This document shows positions 34,278-45,200 of a stretch of DNA of 64,000 bases, piece after piece. How positions within the stretch are numbered: position 1 is the first letter of the stretch; every line of letters begins with the position of its first letter. The position numbers and the translations under genes were made by a program. The stretch is from positions 88,417,290-88,481,289 of the forward strand of contig CM075649.1 of assembly GCA_037953625.1 (NCBI GenBank). The letters run 5' to 3'. A model generated the notes under the pieces. It was not told where the DNA came from and did no database searches. It was given only the letters and a program-made list of their open reading frames with translations. The DNA comes from Crotalaria pallida (Eukaryota > Streptophyta > Magnoliopsida > Fabales > Fabaceae).

Positions 34278-36063
34278 TTAGCTTTTTGGTATCCAAATGG
34301 TCTTGGATCCATTTTTGTTAGTTAAGGGACTCTCACCCTTCTTAACCCAAACAAAATTTCCTTTAGGTATACCATGCACTTTAATATGACACACATTTGA
34401 AGTATGTCCATGAGTGCCACAATAGAAACATGTTGGTGCATTTGAAAAATCAACTTTAGAAAAATCAACAACATTTCTATGAGATTTACTCTTAGCATTA
34501 GTATAACCCAAACCAAACTTGTTTGAATTTTCTCTTTGAAAATTTAACAATGTGCGCAATTTAATATCACCACTTGTGAAACTTGCAAGCTTATTTTTCA
34601 AAATAGCATTTTCATCTTTAAGCAACTTGCAACTATCACAATCAACCACAATATTCAATCTACTAGCACAATCACAAGAAGAACTAGCATAAATGAGATC
34701 AAGAGTTTCATTTTCAAGATAAAGCTCATCAACTTGTTTTTGAAGTTCTAAAATCTCTTGTTGATGTTTAAAAAATGAGCTTCTTCCTTTCAATGTTTTT
34801 CAAAGCTAGTTTCTTAAGATGTTCATGCATTTCTTCATAAGCATTATATAAAATTTCATATTTGGAAGAAATTTTGGATTTAGTTTCACTTACATCGCTA
34901 TCCTCGCTTTGTTCACTTGATTCATCATTAGAACTTTCCTCTTCATCTACTAGAGCTATCAAGTTGAGACAAGCGGCTTCTTCATCATTCGAAGAACTAC
35001 TAGTTGAGCTTTTCTTGTCTTCTTCATCATCACTATTCCAAACTATGTATGCCCTTTTGTGTTTTGCATTTTTCTTCTCTTTCTCCTTCTTCTTGAGATA
35101 CTTAGAGAACGAATACTTGAGATGACCGGGCTTTCCACATTCATGGCAAACTACTCCTTCTTTTGTTGTCTTGGTCTTGTAGTGTGGGGAATTCTTCTCT
35201 TTACTTTTGTCTTTGTTCAACCTTCCTTTTCTCCTTAGAAGCTTGCTAAAATTTCTTAGTAGAAGTTTCATCTCTTCTTCATCAATGTCCGAATCGGAAT
35301 CTTCATTATCATTATCATCGGAACTCTCTTCTTTTCTATATGACCTTTGAGCTTTAAGAGCAATTCCTTTTCTTTCCTTGTACTTATCCGATTCTTCATG
35401 CATATGCAAACGTCCAAGCTCCATTTCATGTTCTTGAAGCTTTCCGAAAAGTGTAGCTAAGTCCATGGTGTCCAAGTCCTTTGATTCAACAATTGCGGTA
35501 ACCTTAGGTTGCCATTCCCTACTTAGACATCTTAAAACTTTGTTAACAAGTTCACAATTCGTGAAAGTTTTTCCAAGAGCAATGAGATGATTATTAATAT
35601 GAGTAAAACGTTTTTGCATAATACATATAGATTCATTAGGCAACATACGAAACAATTCATATTCATGCATCAAAGAATTTAATCTAGCACGCCTAACTTC
35701 ACTAGTGTCTTCATGTGTGACTTGCAAGGTGTCCCACATTTGTTTGGCATTATGACATTGGGAGACTCTAAAGAACTCATCATAAGATAGAGCGGAGGTG
35801 ATGATATTCTTAGCTTTTAAATCATATTGAATTTTCCTTTTATCATCATCGGTCCACTTATCATTGGGAACTAGTTGAGATACACCTTCTACTTGTTTTG
35901 AGGGAATATGAGGACCATTTTCAATGGCTTCCCAAATGTTCATGTCTATGGCTTCTATAAAAATTCTCATTCTAACTTTCCAATAAGCATAACCCTCTCC
36001 ACCAAACATAGGAGGGCGGCTAATTGAAGCACCTTCACCACCAAAGGGATTCGTAGAACCCAT
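34278..36063 (-). pseudogene. gag of the truncated TR-GAG relative, frameshifted
   Basis: It starts MGSTNPFGGEGASISRPPMF at 36063 and is collinear with the 596-aa gag at 9376-11166. The first CCHC knuckle has lost its last Cys (CHECGKPGHLKYSF); the second (CFYCGTHGHTSNVC) is intact. A run of six A near 34770, where the other copy has CAAAA, adds one base and splits the frame into 431 and 171 codons. The protein core is otherwise close to the intact copy, so decay is recent. Confidence 0.85.
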
Positions 36064-36134
36064 TGTAGTTTCCTCAAGGATCTTTAACGAAAAAGCTCTA
36101 TGCTCGTGTCTTTCGACCGAGCTCTGATACCAAT

Positions 36135-37821
36135 TGTAAGAACTATAATCGGTGGGTGAAATAACTAGGAGACACTAGGAGAACACCTAGAAGGGGGGGT
36201 TGAATAGGTGTTAGAGAAACCTTGAAAGATTTTCGAAAGAAACAAATCGAAACGATTAAAACAAATGATTTTTACAAAAACCTCAGCACTTAATCGATTA
36301 ACAAAGCTTATTAATCGATTAACCCTTTAAAAAACACTTAGTTAATCGATTAATCAAACAGGTTAACCGATTATTTACGAAAGCTTGATTTTGGTTAATC
36401 GATTAACACCTCTAGTTAATCGATTAATCACTGTTAAAACTGAAAAATCACTTTTCAATTGAATACGAAAATCAATCAATTAACACGTAAGATCAGAGAT
36501 TAAGCGGAATTGATTAACACCAATATTCTTATTGATTACCTAGGTTATGAAAATGATTTTCCCCAAATCAATTTGCACAATTAAGATTCAATTCAATCAA
36601 TTATGAAAATCAATCTTTTCTAGGTTTTCAACCAAGAACAATATTGAAATGACTTGAATGTAAAGAGTTAAGGGTTTAGAGATACGGCACAGAGATTTAT
36701 CCTGGTTCACTTTCATCCACTTGAAAGCTACATCCAGTCCCCTCTTCAACCAAGAGAGATTCTTCACTATGAGGAATTAGAGTTCTCAAATTACAAGCAA
36801 ATGCCTCTCAAGACTCCCTTCTTGATAGCCTCCAAGAGATACCACACTCTTGTCTTGCAACCCTATTGAATCTAATCTAACCTCTTCCCTTGCTTGCCGA
36901 TATCCCCACAACAAGTCTTCCAATTGCTTTGAGATGCTTCAAAGACTTCCACTTGCTTGATGATGCCTCACACCAAGACTTCCAATTGCTTGTTAACACA
37001 ACAAGACTTCCAAGATAACTTTGCTTGATGAACAACCACCAAGTCTTCCTTTGTTGTAGAATGCTTGCCTTCTTTGCAATGATTACAACTCAATGAAAAC
37101 AATAACAATCCTATGAATCTCTTTCAATAGCTATGAAAATATCAACATAAGAGATTCAAAGATTCTTGATCAAAGAATGTAAAAATAGAAAGCTTTGATC
37201 TATGAAAGTGAGAGAGAATAGTGTGGCTTTGATCTTTGTAAAATTGATATGAAAATTGTTCTAATGTGTTCTAATTATTCACTAAGGTTAGGAAAAGGTT
37301 TATATAGAATACCCAAAAGTTAGTAACATTAAAAACTGATTTTGAGAAGTGAAAAACGTATTTTAAAAACCAGCACTGCAGGTGTTAATCGATTAACTCA
37401 TCTTGTTAATCGATTAAACAGTGTTAAAAACATGTTAATCGATTAACCACTCCTCTTAATCGATTAGTCACTGCTAAAGTCAATTAAAAACTTGTTTTCT
37501 CAAAACTAAACCTTTCCTTTCAAACCTTTAAGCCACCTATTGATTTTAGGTTAAGTGAATACTCAAAATATGATATAATCATGACCTTGATAGAGATTCA
37601 CTACCCTCTAATGACTCTACCCAAACTCATTAAAATAAAAGACTCAAACTAAAGATATTACAATTAAAATACAAATAAAGTCTTCATGAGCTTGCTCTCT
37701 TTTCATCATTTGTTGAGTGTTGTTTGTTTGTTGAACTTCTTCAAACTTTGAGCTTGATCAAACCATTTGTAGCTTGTTCAAAACCTTTGTCATTATCAAA
37801 ACATTCTCACTGGATCTAACA
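36135..37821 (-). repeat. LTR of the truncated TR-GAG relative (1687 bp)
   Basis: Homologous to the LTRs at 6979 and 11239 but diverged. It has about ten TTAATCGATTAA-like palindromes in two clusters (36290-36430 and 37384-37468). The second cluster sits just upstream of the minus-strand TATATAAA at 37299-37306. Confidence 0.8.
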
Positions 37822-38155
37822 TTTATTAGTTAGATTAGTTATATTTTTATAGTTATTTGTGTTTAAGGTAATATTTTAGTTCATTATTTAAGGTAATATT
37901 ATATTTTTTATTTCCTGTTTTTTATAATTTTGTGCTTTTATTTATTTTATATATGTGTAATTCCTCTATATATATGTGTAGTTTATGTAATATTTTATAT
38001 TTTTTTTAATAAATTTAATTTATTTTTTCTAAATTTGTGATTTTACATGTTTTTTTATATTAAGCTATTGCAATATTTTAGTTTATTATTTTAGTTATTT
38101 ATTAATTATTTAAATATTTCACAATAATTATTAATTTTTTACATGTAGAACAGGT

Positions 38156-40961
38156 ATGGGTAAAATCCTGGTTTTCATTTATTATAATGGGAGATATTAC
38201 GAAGGACCCGAAGGCACAACGTTTGAAGGAGAAAAAAAAGGGATACAAATTCAACGTGGTATCACTTATGAGCAGTTAGAGATGAATATAAGCGAAAAAA
38301 ATTAGGCTTGGACAAAATCAATACATTTCGAAGTTAATAAGTAGACTTTTAGTGCAAGAAAACCCAAGCAAATATGTTGAATATGTGATCTATGATGATA
38401 GTGACATACATTGTGTCATTGATTATTTTGAGGGGTCGAATATGAGAGTCATTGATATATATGTTGAATTAGACGTTACGGGTAGTTCCACTGCCCTGAC
38501 AAAAACAAGAGCAAATGAAATGGAGAATAATTCTTCAGAGAGTGATGATGAAGAGTGACGTCGAGATATGGATGACGATATCACAGAAGATGAAGATGAG
38601 GCTCAATTTACATATGTGAATTCGTCTGACTCCGAAGAGGAAGGACCAATTAGTATTTCTTTTCCTTCATAGTCGACACCAGTTATGCCAAATTTTCAAG
38701 GATGTCCAAACCCTGAAATTGTCGGTTTGTGGTTATAAAGCTAATATTTATTTTAATATTATTTGGTTAGTAAGTAATTAAAATTTTCTAATGTTATTTT
38801 ATTTTTGGTTTTGATTACAGATCTGGATTATGGTCCATTCCCACTGCATACTCCTCGTTCTAGTTACATTAATTGGGACCATCCAGATCAAGAAAGTGAT
38901 GGTAGAGGGCTTGATGTATCAGAATCTTCTTTCCAGGGGGGTGATGGATTTTATGTTGGTCTAAGATTCAATAGCAAAGAAGCAGTTTTAATGGCTATAA
39001 AGCAGTATTCGATGAAGACTCATCAAAGTTATACCACTGTTGAATCGAAACCGACGAAAATCTATTTGAAATGCCCAAAACATGCAGATGGTTGTCAGTG
39101 GAGAATGAGAACTATTTTACCCAAAAACGACGACGAATGGGTAGTGAAGACGTGGGGCGGCCCACACACCTGTGTGAACACATTGTTGTCACAAGATCAC
39201 AAAAAGTTGGACTCTAACGTTATAGCATTGTTTATTCATGGTAAGACATTTAAAAACGTTCCTGTTTTGATATGATTGATGACATTTTGAAATATTTTTT
39301 TTAAATTAAAATCGTTTCAGATTTGATTTGCGCGGCACCATCTACTCCTATCAAGGCTATCCAAGCAATAATCAACACTCAATATAATTTTCGAATATCA
39401 TATCGAAAAGCTTGGCTAGCAAAACAAAAGGCAATCGAAAAATTTCATGGAGATTGAGATTTTTCTTACGCTATGTTACCGGCTTGGATGGAGAACATGC
39501 TTCTTTATGCTCCTGGTGCTTATTATCAGATTCTGGAAAGAGATGCTTATCCCGGATCCGGAGAATTTGCATCATTTTGGATATTTGAAAGACTATTCTG
39601 GACATACAAGCAATGTCGTGATGCCTTTGACTATTGCAAGCCAATTATTCAAGTGGATGGTACTCATTTGTATGGAAAGTATCGCGGTGTGCTTTTGATT
39701 GCAACAAGCCAGGACGGAAACGATCAAGTGTTACCGCTTGCATTTGCGATTGTCGATGGGGAGACGGCGTCTGCTTGGGAATGGTTTTTAGCACACATAC
39801 GTGAGCATGTTACCAACAAGCAGGGTTTGTGTTTAATTTCTGACCGCCATCGGAGTATATTATCAGTTGTTCGTAATGAAGCTCTCGGTTGGCAGGCTCC
39901 ATGGGGGTATCACAAGTTTTGCATAAGGCATATAGGAAGCAACTTCAATACCAAATTCAAGAATGAGAAATTGAAGCACTTATTGAAGAGTACAGGTACC
40001 CATTATTCTTTAGTGACAGTATATCAGGATTTATTTATTTATTTTTTAATCTTGTATTGTATCATATCACATTTGTGTAAGCGATACAGGTTGTGCTACT
40101 GACCAATTTACCATGGAAAGGAAGTTAAACAGACTCCGTAGCAAAAGTGAAGAAATAAAAAAATGGGTCGACGACATACCAAAAGAGCAATGGCTACTAG
40201 CTTGTGATGAAAATGGGCGAAGATATGGACACATGACAACAAACTTATCAGAATGTGTAAACAAGCTTTTAAAGGATGCACGTAGTTTACCAATTACATC
40301 ATTGGTAAGGTGGTTGTATTGTCGGTTGGTTGAATACTTTGTTGAAAGGGGTTCTAAATCGAGGGCTCAATATGCATCCGGTCAAAGGTATACAATCGAA
40401 TTAAACAAAGCCATTGATGAAGCTTGTAAAGAAGCTAGTAGTCATCTAGTTCGACAGTATAACATTGCTAAGACAAGGTTTCAGGTGGAGGTTCCATTCA
40501 ATCCAATTAACCAAACGGGTGGCCGATCGTTTTGTGTGGATTTGGAAAGGCAAGTTTGTGAGTGTGGGAGATTTCAACTTTTCCATTATCCATGCTCTCA
40601 TGTTATTGCTGCATGTGCATCAGTGAGACTTGATTTTTATCAATATGTGGATGATGTGTACAAATTAACTACTATGATTCGGGCGTATTCCCCAGAATGG
40701 TACCCAATCCAGAATGAGCATCAAGTTGCATCAATGCATGTTGTTCCATGGATGTTAATGCCTGATCCCAAAATGCACAGAAAAAAGGGTAGTCCAAAAT
40801 CCACCCGCATGAGGAATGAAATGGATTGGAAGCAGTCTCAACCTCCGCAAAGTTGTGGCCTTTGCAATCAGGTTGGCCATAATAGGCGTCGATGCCCTTA
40901 TTTAGCAGGTGGATCTGGTTCACGTCACACTGATGATGAGTATGATGCAGCAAATCTGTAG
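38156..40961 (+). pseudogene. MULE transposase (MuDR/FAR1-type), four exons, degraded
   Basis: The exon model is 38156-38724, 38821-39240, 39321-39995 and 40090-40961, with GT..AG introns. Exon 1 resembles a PB1-like N-terminus (GRYYEGPEGTTFEG) and an acidic tail. Exon 2 has the MuDR DNA-binding-like segment (FNSKEAVLMAIKQYSMKTHQ, LKCPKHADGCQWRMR). Exon 3 carries the DDE core (VDGTHLYGKY, LISDRH); exon 4 has NLSECVN with the likely catalytic Glu, a SWIM finger (CECGRFQLFHYPCSHVIAAC) and a C-terminal CCHC knuckle (CGLCNQVGHNRRRCP). Breaks: a 1-base shift in an A run near 38295, TGA at 38556, a TAG near 38670, and TGA in place of Trp near 39456 (GD*DF). It would cut and insert the element at its terminal repeats if intact. 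Confidence 0.88.
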
Positions 40962-41093
40962 TGTAACTCAATAATTTGTAGTGTAACTCAATAATAATAT
41001 ACAAACAAGTCATCTTCTGCATTATATATTCTTGGTTGATTTCTCTTGGAAAATTAGTGGAAAATAGAAATTTAAACTATTGGGAAAACTCAC

Positions 41094-41323
41094 ATGGTAC
41101 AACAACCATGAACATTCATAAAAATAGGGGACACATCATGGTCCCCTAGATTCATCCAATCAATTGAATTTTCAGTGCCCCTGGCCATAGTCTTTAAGCA
41201 AACAGCCAACAAATTGAGCAGGGGTAACACCCTCATTAAGCATAGACTTCACAGCTCCCACAAGAGTGCATGTCAAATCCAGCAGCGCCTCAGCATCTGC
41301 AACCAGCTCTTTTGGCTTTTGAA
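41094..41323 (-). pseudogene. NSE4-like: Captured NSE4-like exon, left arm (inverted copy)
   Basis: Inverted copy of 41482-41711 with the same acceptor (CAG before 41323), the same TGA (41172-41174) and the same donor (GTGAGT from 41093). A few substitutions separate the arms, for example LTCTLV against LTRTLV. A transcript crossing the region would fold into a long hairpin containing NSE4 sequence. Confidence 0.72.
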
Positions 41324-41481
41324 CTGAAAATCACTAAATCACTTAATATGAGTGTTTCATACATTACGTTTGAACCCTACAAACAATAAGAGAATCAAAC
41401 GTTGCTTGAATCTCTTATTTTATAGCGTTCCAAAACTGTATTGTATGAAATACCCGTATTTAGTGATTTAGTGATTTTCAG

Positions 41482-41711
41482 TTAGAAAGCCAAGAGAGCT
41501 GGTTGCAGATGCTGAGGCGCTGCTGGATTTGACACGCACTCTTGTCGGAGCTGTGAAGTCTATGCTTAATGAGGGTGTTACCCCTGCTCAATTTGTTGGT
41601 TGTTTGCTTAAAGACTATGGCCAGGGGCACTGAAAATTCAATTGACTGGATGAATCTAGGGAACCATGATGTGTCCCCTATTTTTATGAATGTTCATGGT
41701 TGTTGTACCAT
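41482..41711 (+). pseudogene. NSE4-like: Captured NSE4-like exon, right arm
   Basis: The frame after a CAG acceptor reads KPRELVADAEALLDLTRTLV, then VKSMLNEGVTPAQFV, then TGA at 41631. One base further on, the shifted frame continues SIDWMNLG and SPIFMNVHGCCTM up to a GTGAGT donor at 41712. These are the conserved words of the plant NSE4 kleisin of the SMC5/6 complex, from the helical part into the C-terminal winged-helix domain. The exon plus flanking intron ends was therefore copied from genomic DNA, as in Pack-MULE capture. A one-base shift and a stop show it is not a working gene. Family assignment is from memory of NSE4 sequences. Confidence 0.72.
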
Positions 41712-41870
41712 GTGAGTTTTCCCAATAGTTTAAATTTCTATTTTCCACTAATTTTCCAAGAGAAATCAACCAAGAATATATAATGCAGAAGATGACTTGT
41801 TTGTATATTATTATTGAGTTACACTACAAATTATTGACTCTAACACCATACTCATGTTATAGAAAAAAAC

Positions 41871-44282
41871 TCATGTTCCGCATCGCCAATGCTGATCTCT
41901 AGCCCCACGATGTGGATTTCTCCTAACTTCTACATTGACATCTTGGGAAGTTGATTCATCAAATAGCTGTGTATTAAGATCGATTCCTGGTGCACTTGAT
42001 CCAGCTATGTCGTAAAAATCAATGTTAGGAGATACCACATTATGCTCCCAGCGTCCTAGTGCAGATGGAGTTCTTGTAACAGGATCATATGGGGACAGTG
42101 TATTGAATCCTTGCATTTGAGCCATGGGTGCATATCCATAAGATTGAGGCGATGGCATATATCCCTGAGGCAAGGGTGAAGGTATGTATCCTTCCTGACT
42201 TGGCGATGGTTGTCCACGGGCACTACCTGGAAGACGTGGATAGAAATAGGTCGGATACGGTGCCTGGGACGTATAATATGGATATGATTGTGGCACATAA
42301 TACATCCCCGGTTGGCGATCCTCTGGAATTTGTTGTCGGTGCTCAACCGCTTCTTCACGTCTTCTTCTGCGTCCTAAACCACCACGTTCACGAGAAGTCA
42401 TTGGGACTACATCATCCACATTGATGGGAGGCGGAATATTCGATGCGGCTGGAGACTCTTGGATTGATTCATGGATGCGATCCAGCTCATTCAACGAAGC
42501 CAACATATGATCAGTCTCTAACTTTATTTCTGCAAAATGTTCCACAAGGTCATCCGGTATGTCTTCCCTATATCCTTCTGGAGAAGTCATGAAATTGACC
42601 CTTTCAATTGAATCTGCCTATACCAGATAATAAATAACTTATGAAATGAATAAATTATTTGACTAAATATAGCGTCATTTTTATGATTAAAAATAATAAA
42701 TAAAGGATATTATGTTTACCAAGTGCCCTTGATTAGCTCCATGCACGGTCATCCAACGTCTTGTATGACGTAGATACCACATCATATATTCTGATTGTCT
42801 GCCCAGAGGATGATTCGGTCGATCATTCCATTGAATATACTGATCTCTGATATGCCACATGTCAATGAAAGGGCGTAAAGAATTTTCCCAATTCCTTCCT
42901 TGTTTTCCTTTGAGCGTCAAGTCATGAATTTGTTGAGGCTGCGATGGTGGATAGGGGATGAGTTGACCCATACCAAATTGTCGCATCACACGATCTGGTT
43001 GATGCCACTCCACAATATTGTAACATATCAGTAGACATACAGATCTCCAGGTGTCTGCGTTTTCAAACGCTACACCGGGTACAGTCATCAAGACATCTAG
43101 CGTGTATGGATCTCACACAATCTGCAGATAATAACAATAATATATTATATAAATGTACTTACAAAGAATAAGGGTTAAGAGACTAAAAAGGAATAATAAC
43201 AATATTATATTACATAAATACACTTACATCACTTTGTCTGAAATTATCAAATTTTGTCCTGTACCAACTCAAGGGGTGAGAAGGTCTAGCATAATTCTTA
43301 CCATGCACCCACCTAAGAAAAAATTTAAACATATTAATAATAAAATTAATAATAATAATAACATGTATTATGACATCGATTCAAAATAAATAACATGTAC
43401 TTACCTTGTACCATATGCTCTACTAAAGTGTTCCGCCTCCTGAGGCTCATTCTCATTTTCATCCGTTTTTATTATTGTTGGTGCTATGGAAGGAAATCTC
43501 ACCCAAGCCCACATTTGGATTAAGGGAACAAAACCACAGATATCTTTTCTGTCATAGTCAGTGGATAAGCATAACTCACGATATAAATAGCTAAGCACAG
43601 CTGATCCCCAACTAAATTTCTTTGTTTGTGAGAGGTCTTGCAATAGAAAAAGATACCTCAACGGTACAAAACTTCCAGAATGGTTTGTGAACATTACGCC
43701 TCCAATCAATCTTAATATGAAGGCTCGGGTAAATGTTTCGATCACATATGGATCGTCATCAAAACCGTTAGGCAAATACCCAAAATTCTCCTCCAACCAG
43801 CTCATCCTCAGTCTGCTGCCAGACAAAGCATTTTGTGGTGGGCGTATGCCTAATAGTTGCTCAACAAGTGTTGGCCAGTCATCATGATGTGTAGGACCAA
43901 TCACCGGTTCTCCATCCACAGAAATACCAAGCAATACGACAACATCCTGTAGAGTTATCGTGCATTCTCCAAACGGCATATGAAACGTGTGTGTTTCAGG
44001 CCGCCACCGCTTTACTAGTGCAGAAATGAGCTTATGATCAACTGGAAATAACATCAATTCCGCAACCCGATAAAATCCGGTACTCCTTAACTTATTTTTC
44101 AAAGCCTCAGGAATTTCATCAACTCCATGATGAAACTGTTGTGCACGCCTGCATCGTAAAACACGATCAGGGCTACCATTCCACACATGTTGGGAGACGT
44201 GTTTATGTTGCAAGTATAGAACAAAATCGTCTTCTGGACCAGGGTTAATCGCACGTCCTGAGGAAGATGAACTTGATGCCAT
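41871..44282 (-). pseudogene. Plant mobile domain (PMD) protein, MAIN-like, four exons, one stop
   Basis: The exon model is 44282-43405, 43312-43228, 43121-42720 and 42613-41871; each junction has GT..AG. The start MASSSSSSGRAINPGPEDDF at 44282 is the second ATG of the open frame. The aminotransferase-like PMD covers exons 1-3: FRVAELMLFPVDHKL-type wording, then RPETHTFHMPFGECTITLQD, then LLGISVDGEPVIG and IQMWAWVRFPSI. A TGA near 43115 stands where Trp is expected (IV*DPYTLD). Exon 4 is a Pro/Tyr/Ser-rich tail ending WRCGT. PMD proteins are a TE-linked family whose host members MAIN and MAIL1 act in silencing. Its place inside a MULE suggests cargo or an accessory gene. Confidence 0.82.
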
Positions 44283-44502
44283 CACTATCTGCATAAACAT
44301 TAACACATTTAATTAATAACAATTGTAATAAAAATAGAAATATTTTAGTAACGAATGAAAATAATAAAAAATTAATCATTGAACTATTAAAAAAAATATA
44401 GCTAAAGATACCTAAACATAAAAATCAAAACAAATAAATAAATAAAAAAACACTAACTAATACCTAAACATAAAAATATAACTAATAAATAAATAAAAAA
44501 AT

Positions 44503-44840
44503 CTAACTACTAAATAAATAAAAAATATCAAACTAATACCTACACATAAATAATCTCACTAAAACCATGAACGTAAAAACAAAGTAATACCTAAATAAAT
44601 TCACACTAATACCTAAACATTAATAAATAAATAAAAAAATCTAACTACTAAATAAATAAAAAATATCAAACTAATACCTACAGATAAATAATCTCACTAA
44701 AACCATAAACGTAAAAACAAAGTAATACCTAAATAAATTCACACTAATACCTAAACATTAATAAGTGCATAAAAATTCTAACTACTAAATAAATAAAAAA
44801 TATCAAACTAATACCTAAACATAAAAAATCAAACTAATAA
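44503..44840. repeat. 138-bp AT-rich tandem repeat, about 2.4 copies
   Basis: The word CTAACTACTAAATAAATAAA recurs at 44503, 44641 and about 44778. The whole 44320-45200 stretch is a degenerate field of AACTAATACCTAAACAT words with no gene. It continues at 55190-55560 beyond the nested retroelement. Confidence 0.8.
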
Positions 44841-45200
44841 AATAATACAAAATATCTAACTATTATCTAAACATAAAAAAATTAACTATTAAATAAATAA
44901 AAATTCAAACTAATACTTAAACATTAAAAATCAAAATAATGTATAAATAAAAAAAATTAACTAATTAATATAAATGAAATAAAGTAATACATAAATAAAA
45001 AAATCATACTAATGCCTAAACATTAATAAGTGCATAAAAAATCTAACTAATAAATAAATAAAAAAATCTAAGTAGTAAATAAATACAAAATCTAACTAAT
45101 AACATAAATACATATTACCTAAACATCAATATCAAACTAATAAATAATAAATAAATCTAACTAATAAATAAATATCAAACTATTACCTAAACATTACAAA

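Larger units (their letters stand above)
34238..37822 (-). mobile_element. One-LTR, truncated relative of the TR-GAG element, nested in the MULE
   Basis: It retains the 5' LTR (36135-37821), the primer site TGGTATCAGAGC (minus strand, 36121-36132) and gag, but ends abruptly after gag; the 3' LTR is missing. An 11-bp word TTATTAGTTAG stands at 34227-34237, 34271-34281 and 37823-37833, so it flanks the insertion. The truncated end carries a 44-bp tandem duplication (34238-34281 and 34282-34325). Confidence 0.75.
40968..41837. repeat. 870-bp near-perfect, almost spacer-free palindrome
   Basis: Left arm 40968-41402 and right arm 41403-41837 are inverted copies. Identity is very high at the outer ends and falls toward the centre. 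It starts seven bases after the transposase stop codon and ends just before the PMD stop, so it lies between two convergent genes. Each arm contains the same captured exon (see the NSE4 entries). Confidence 0.95.
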
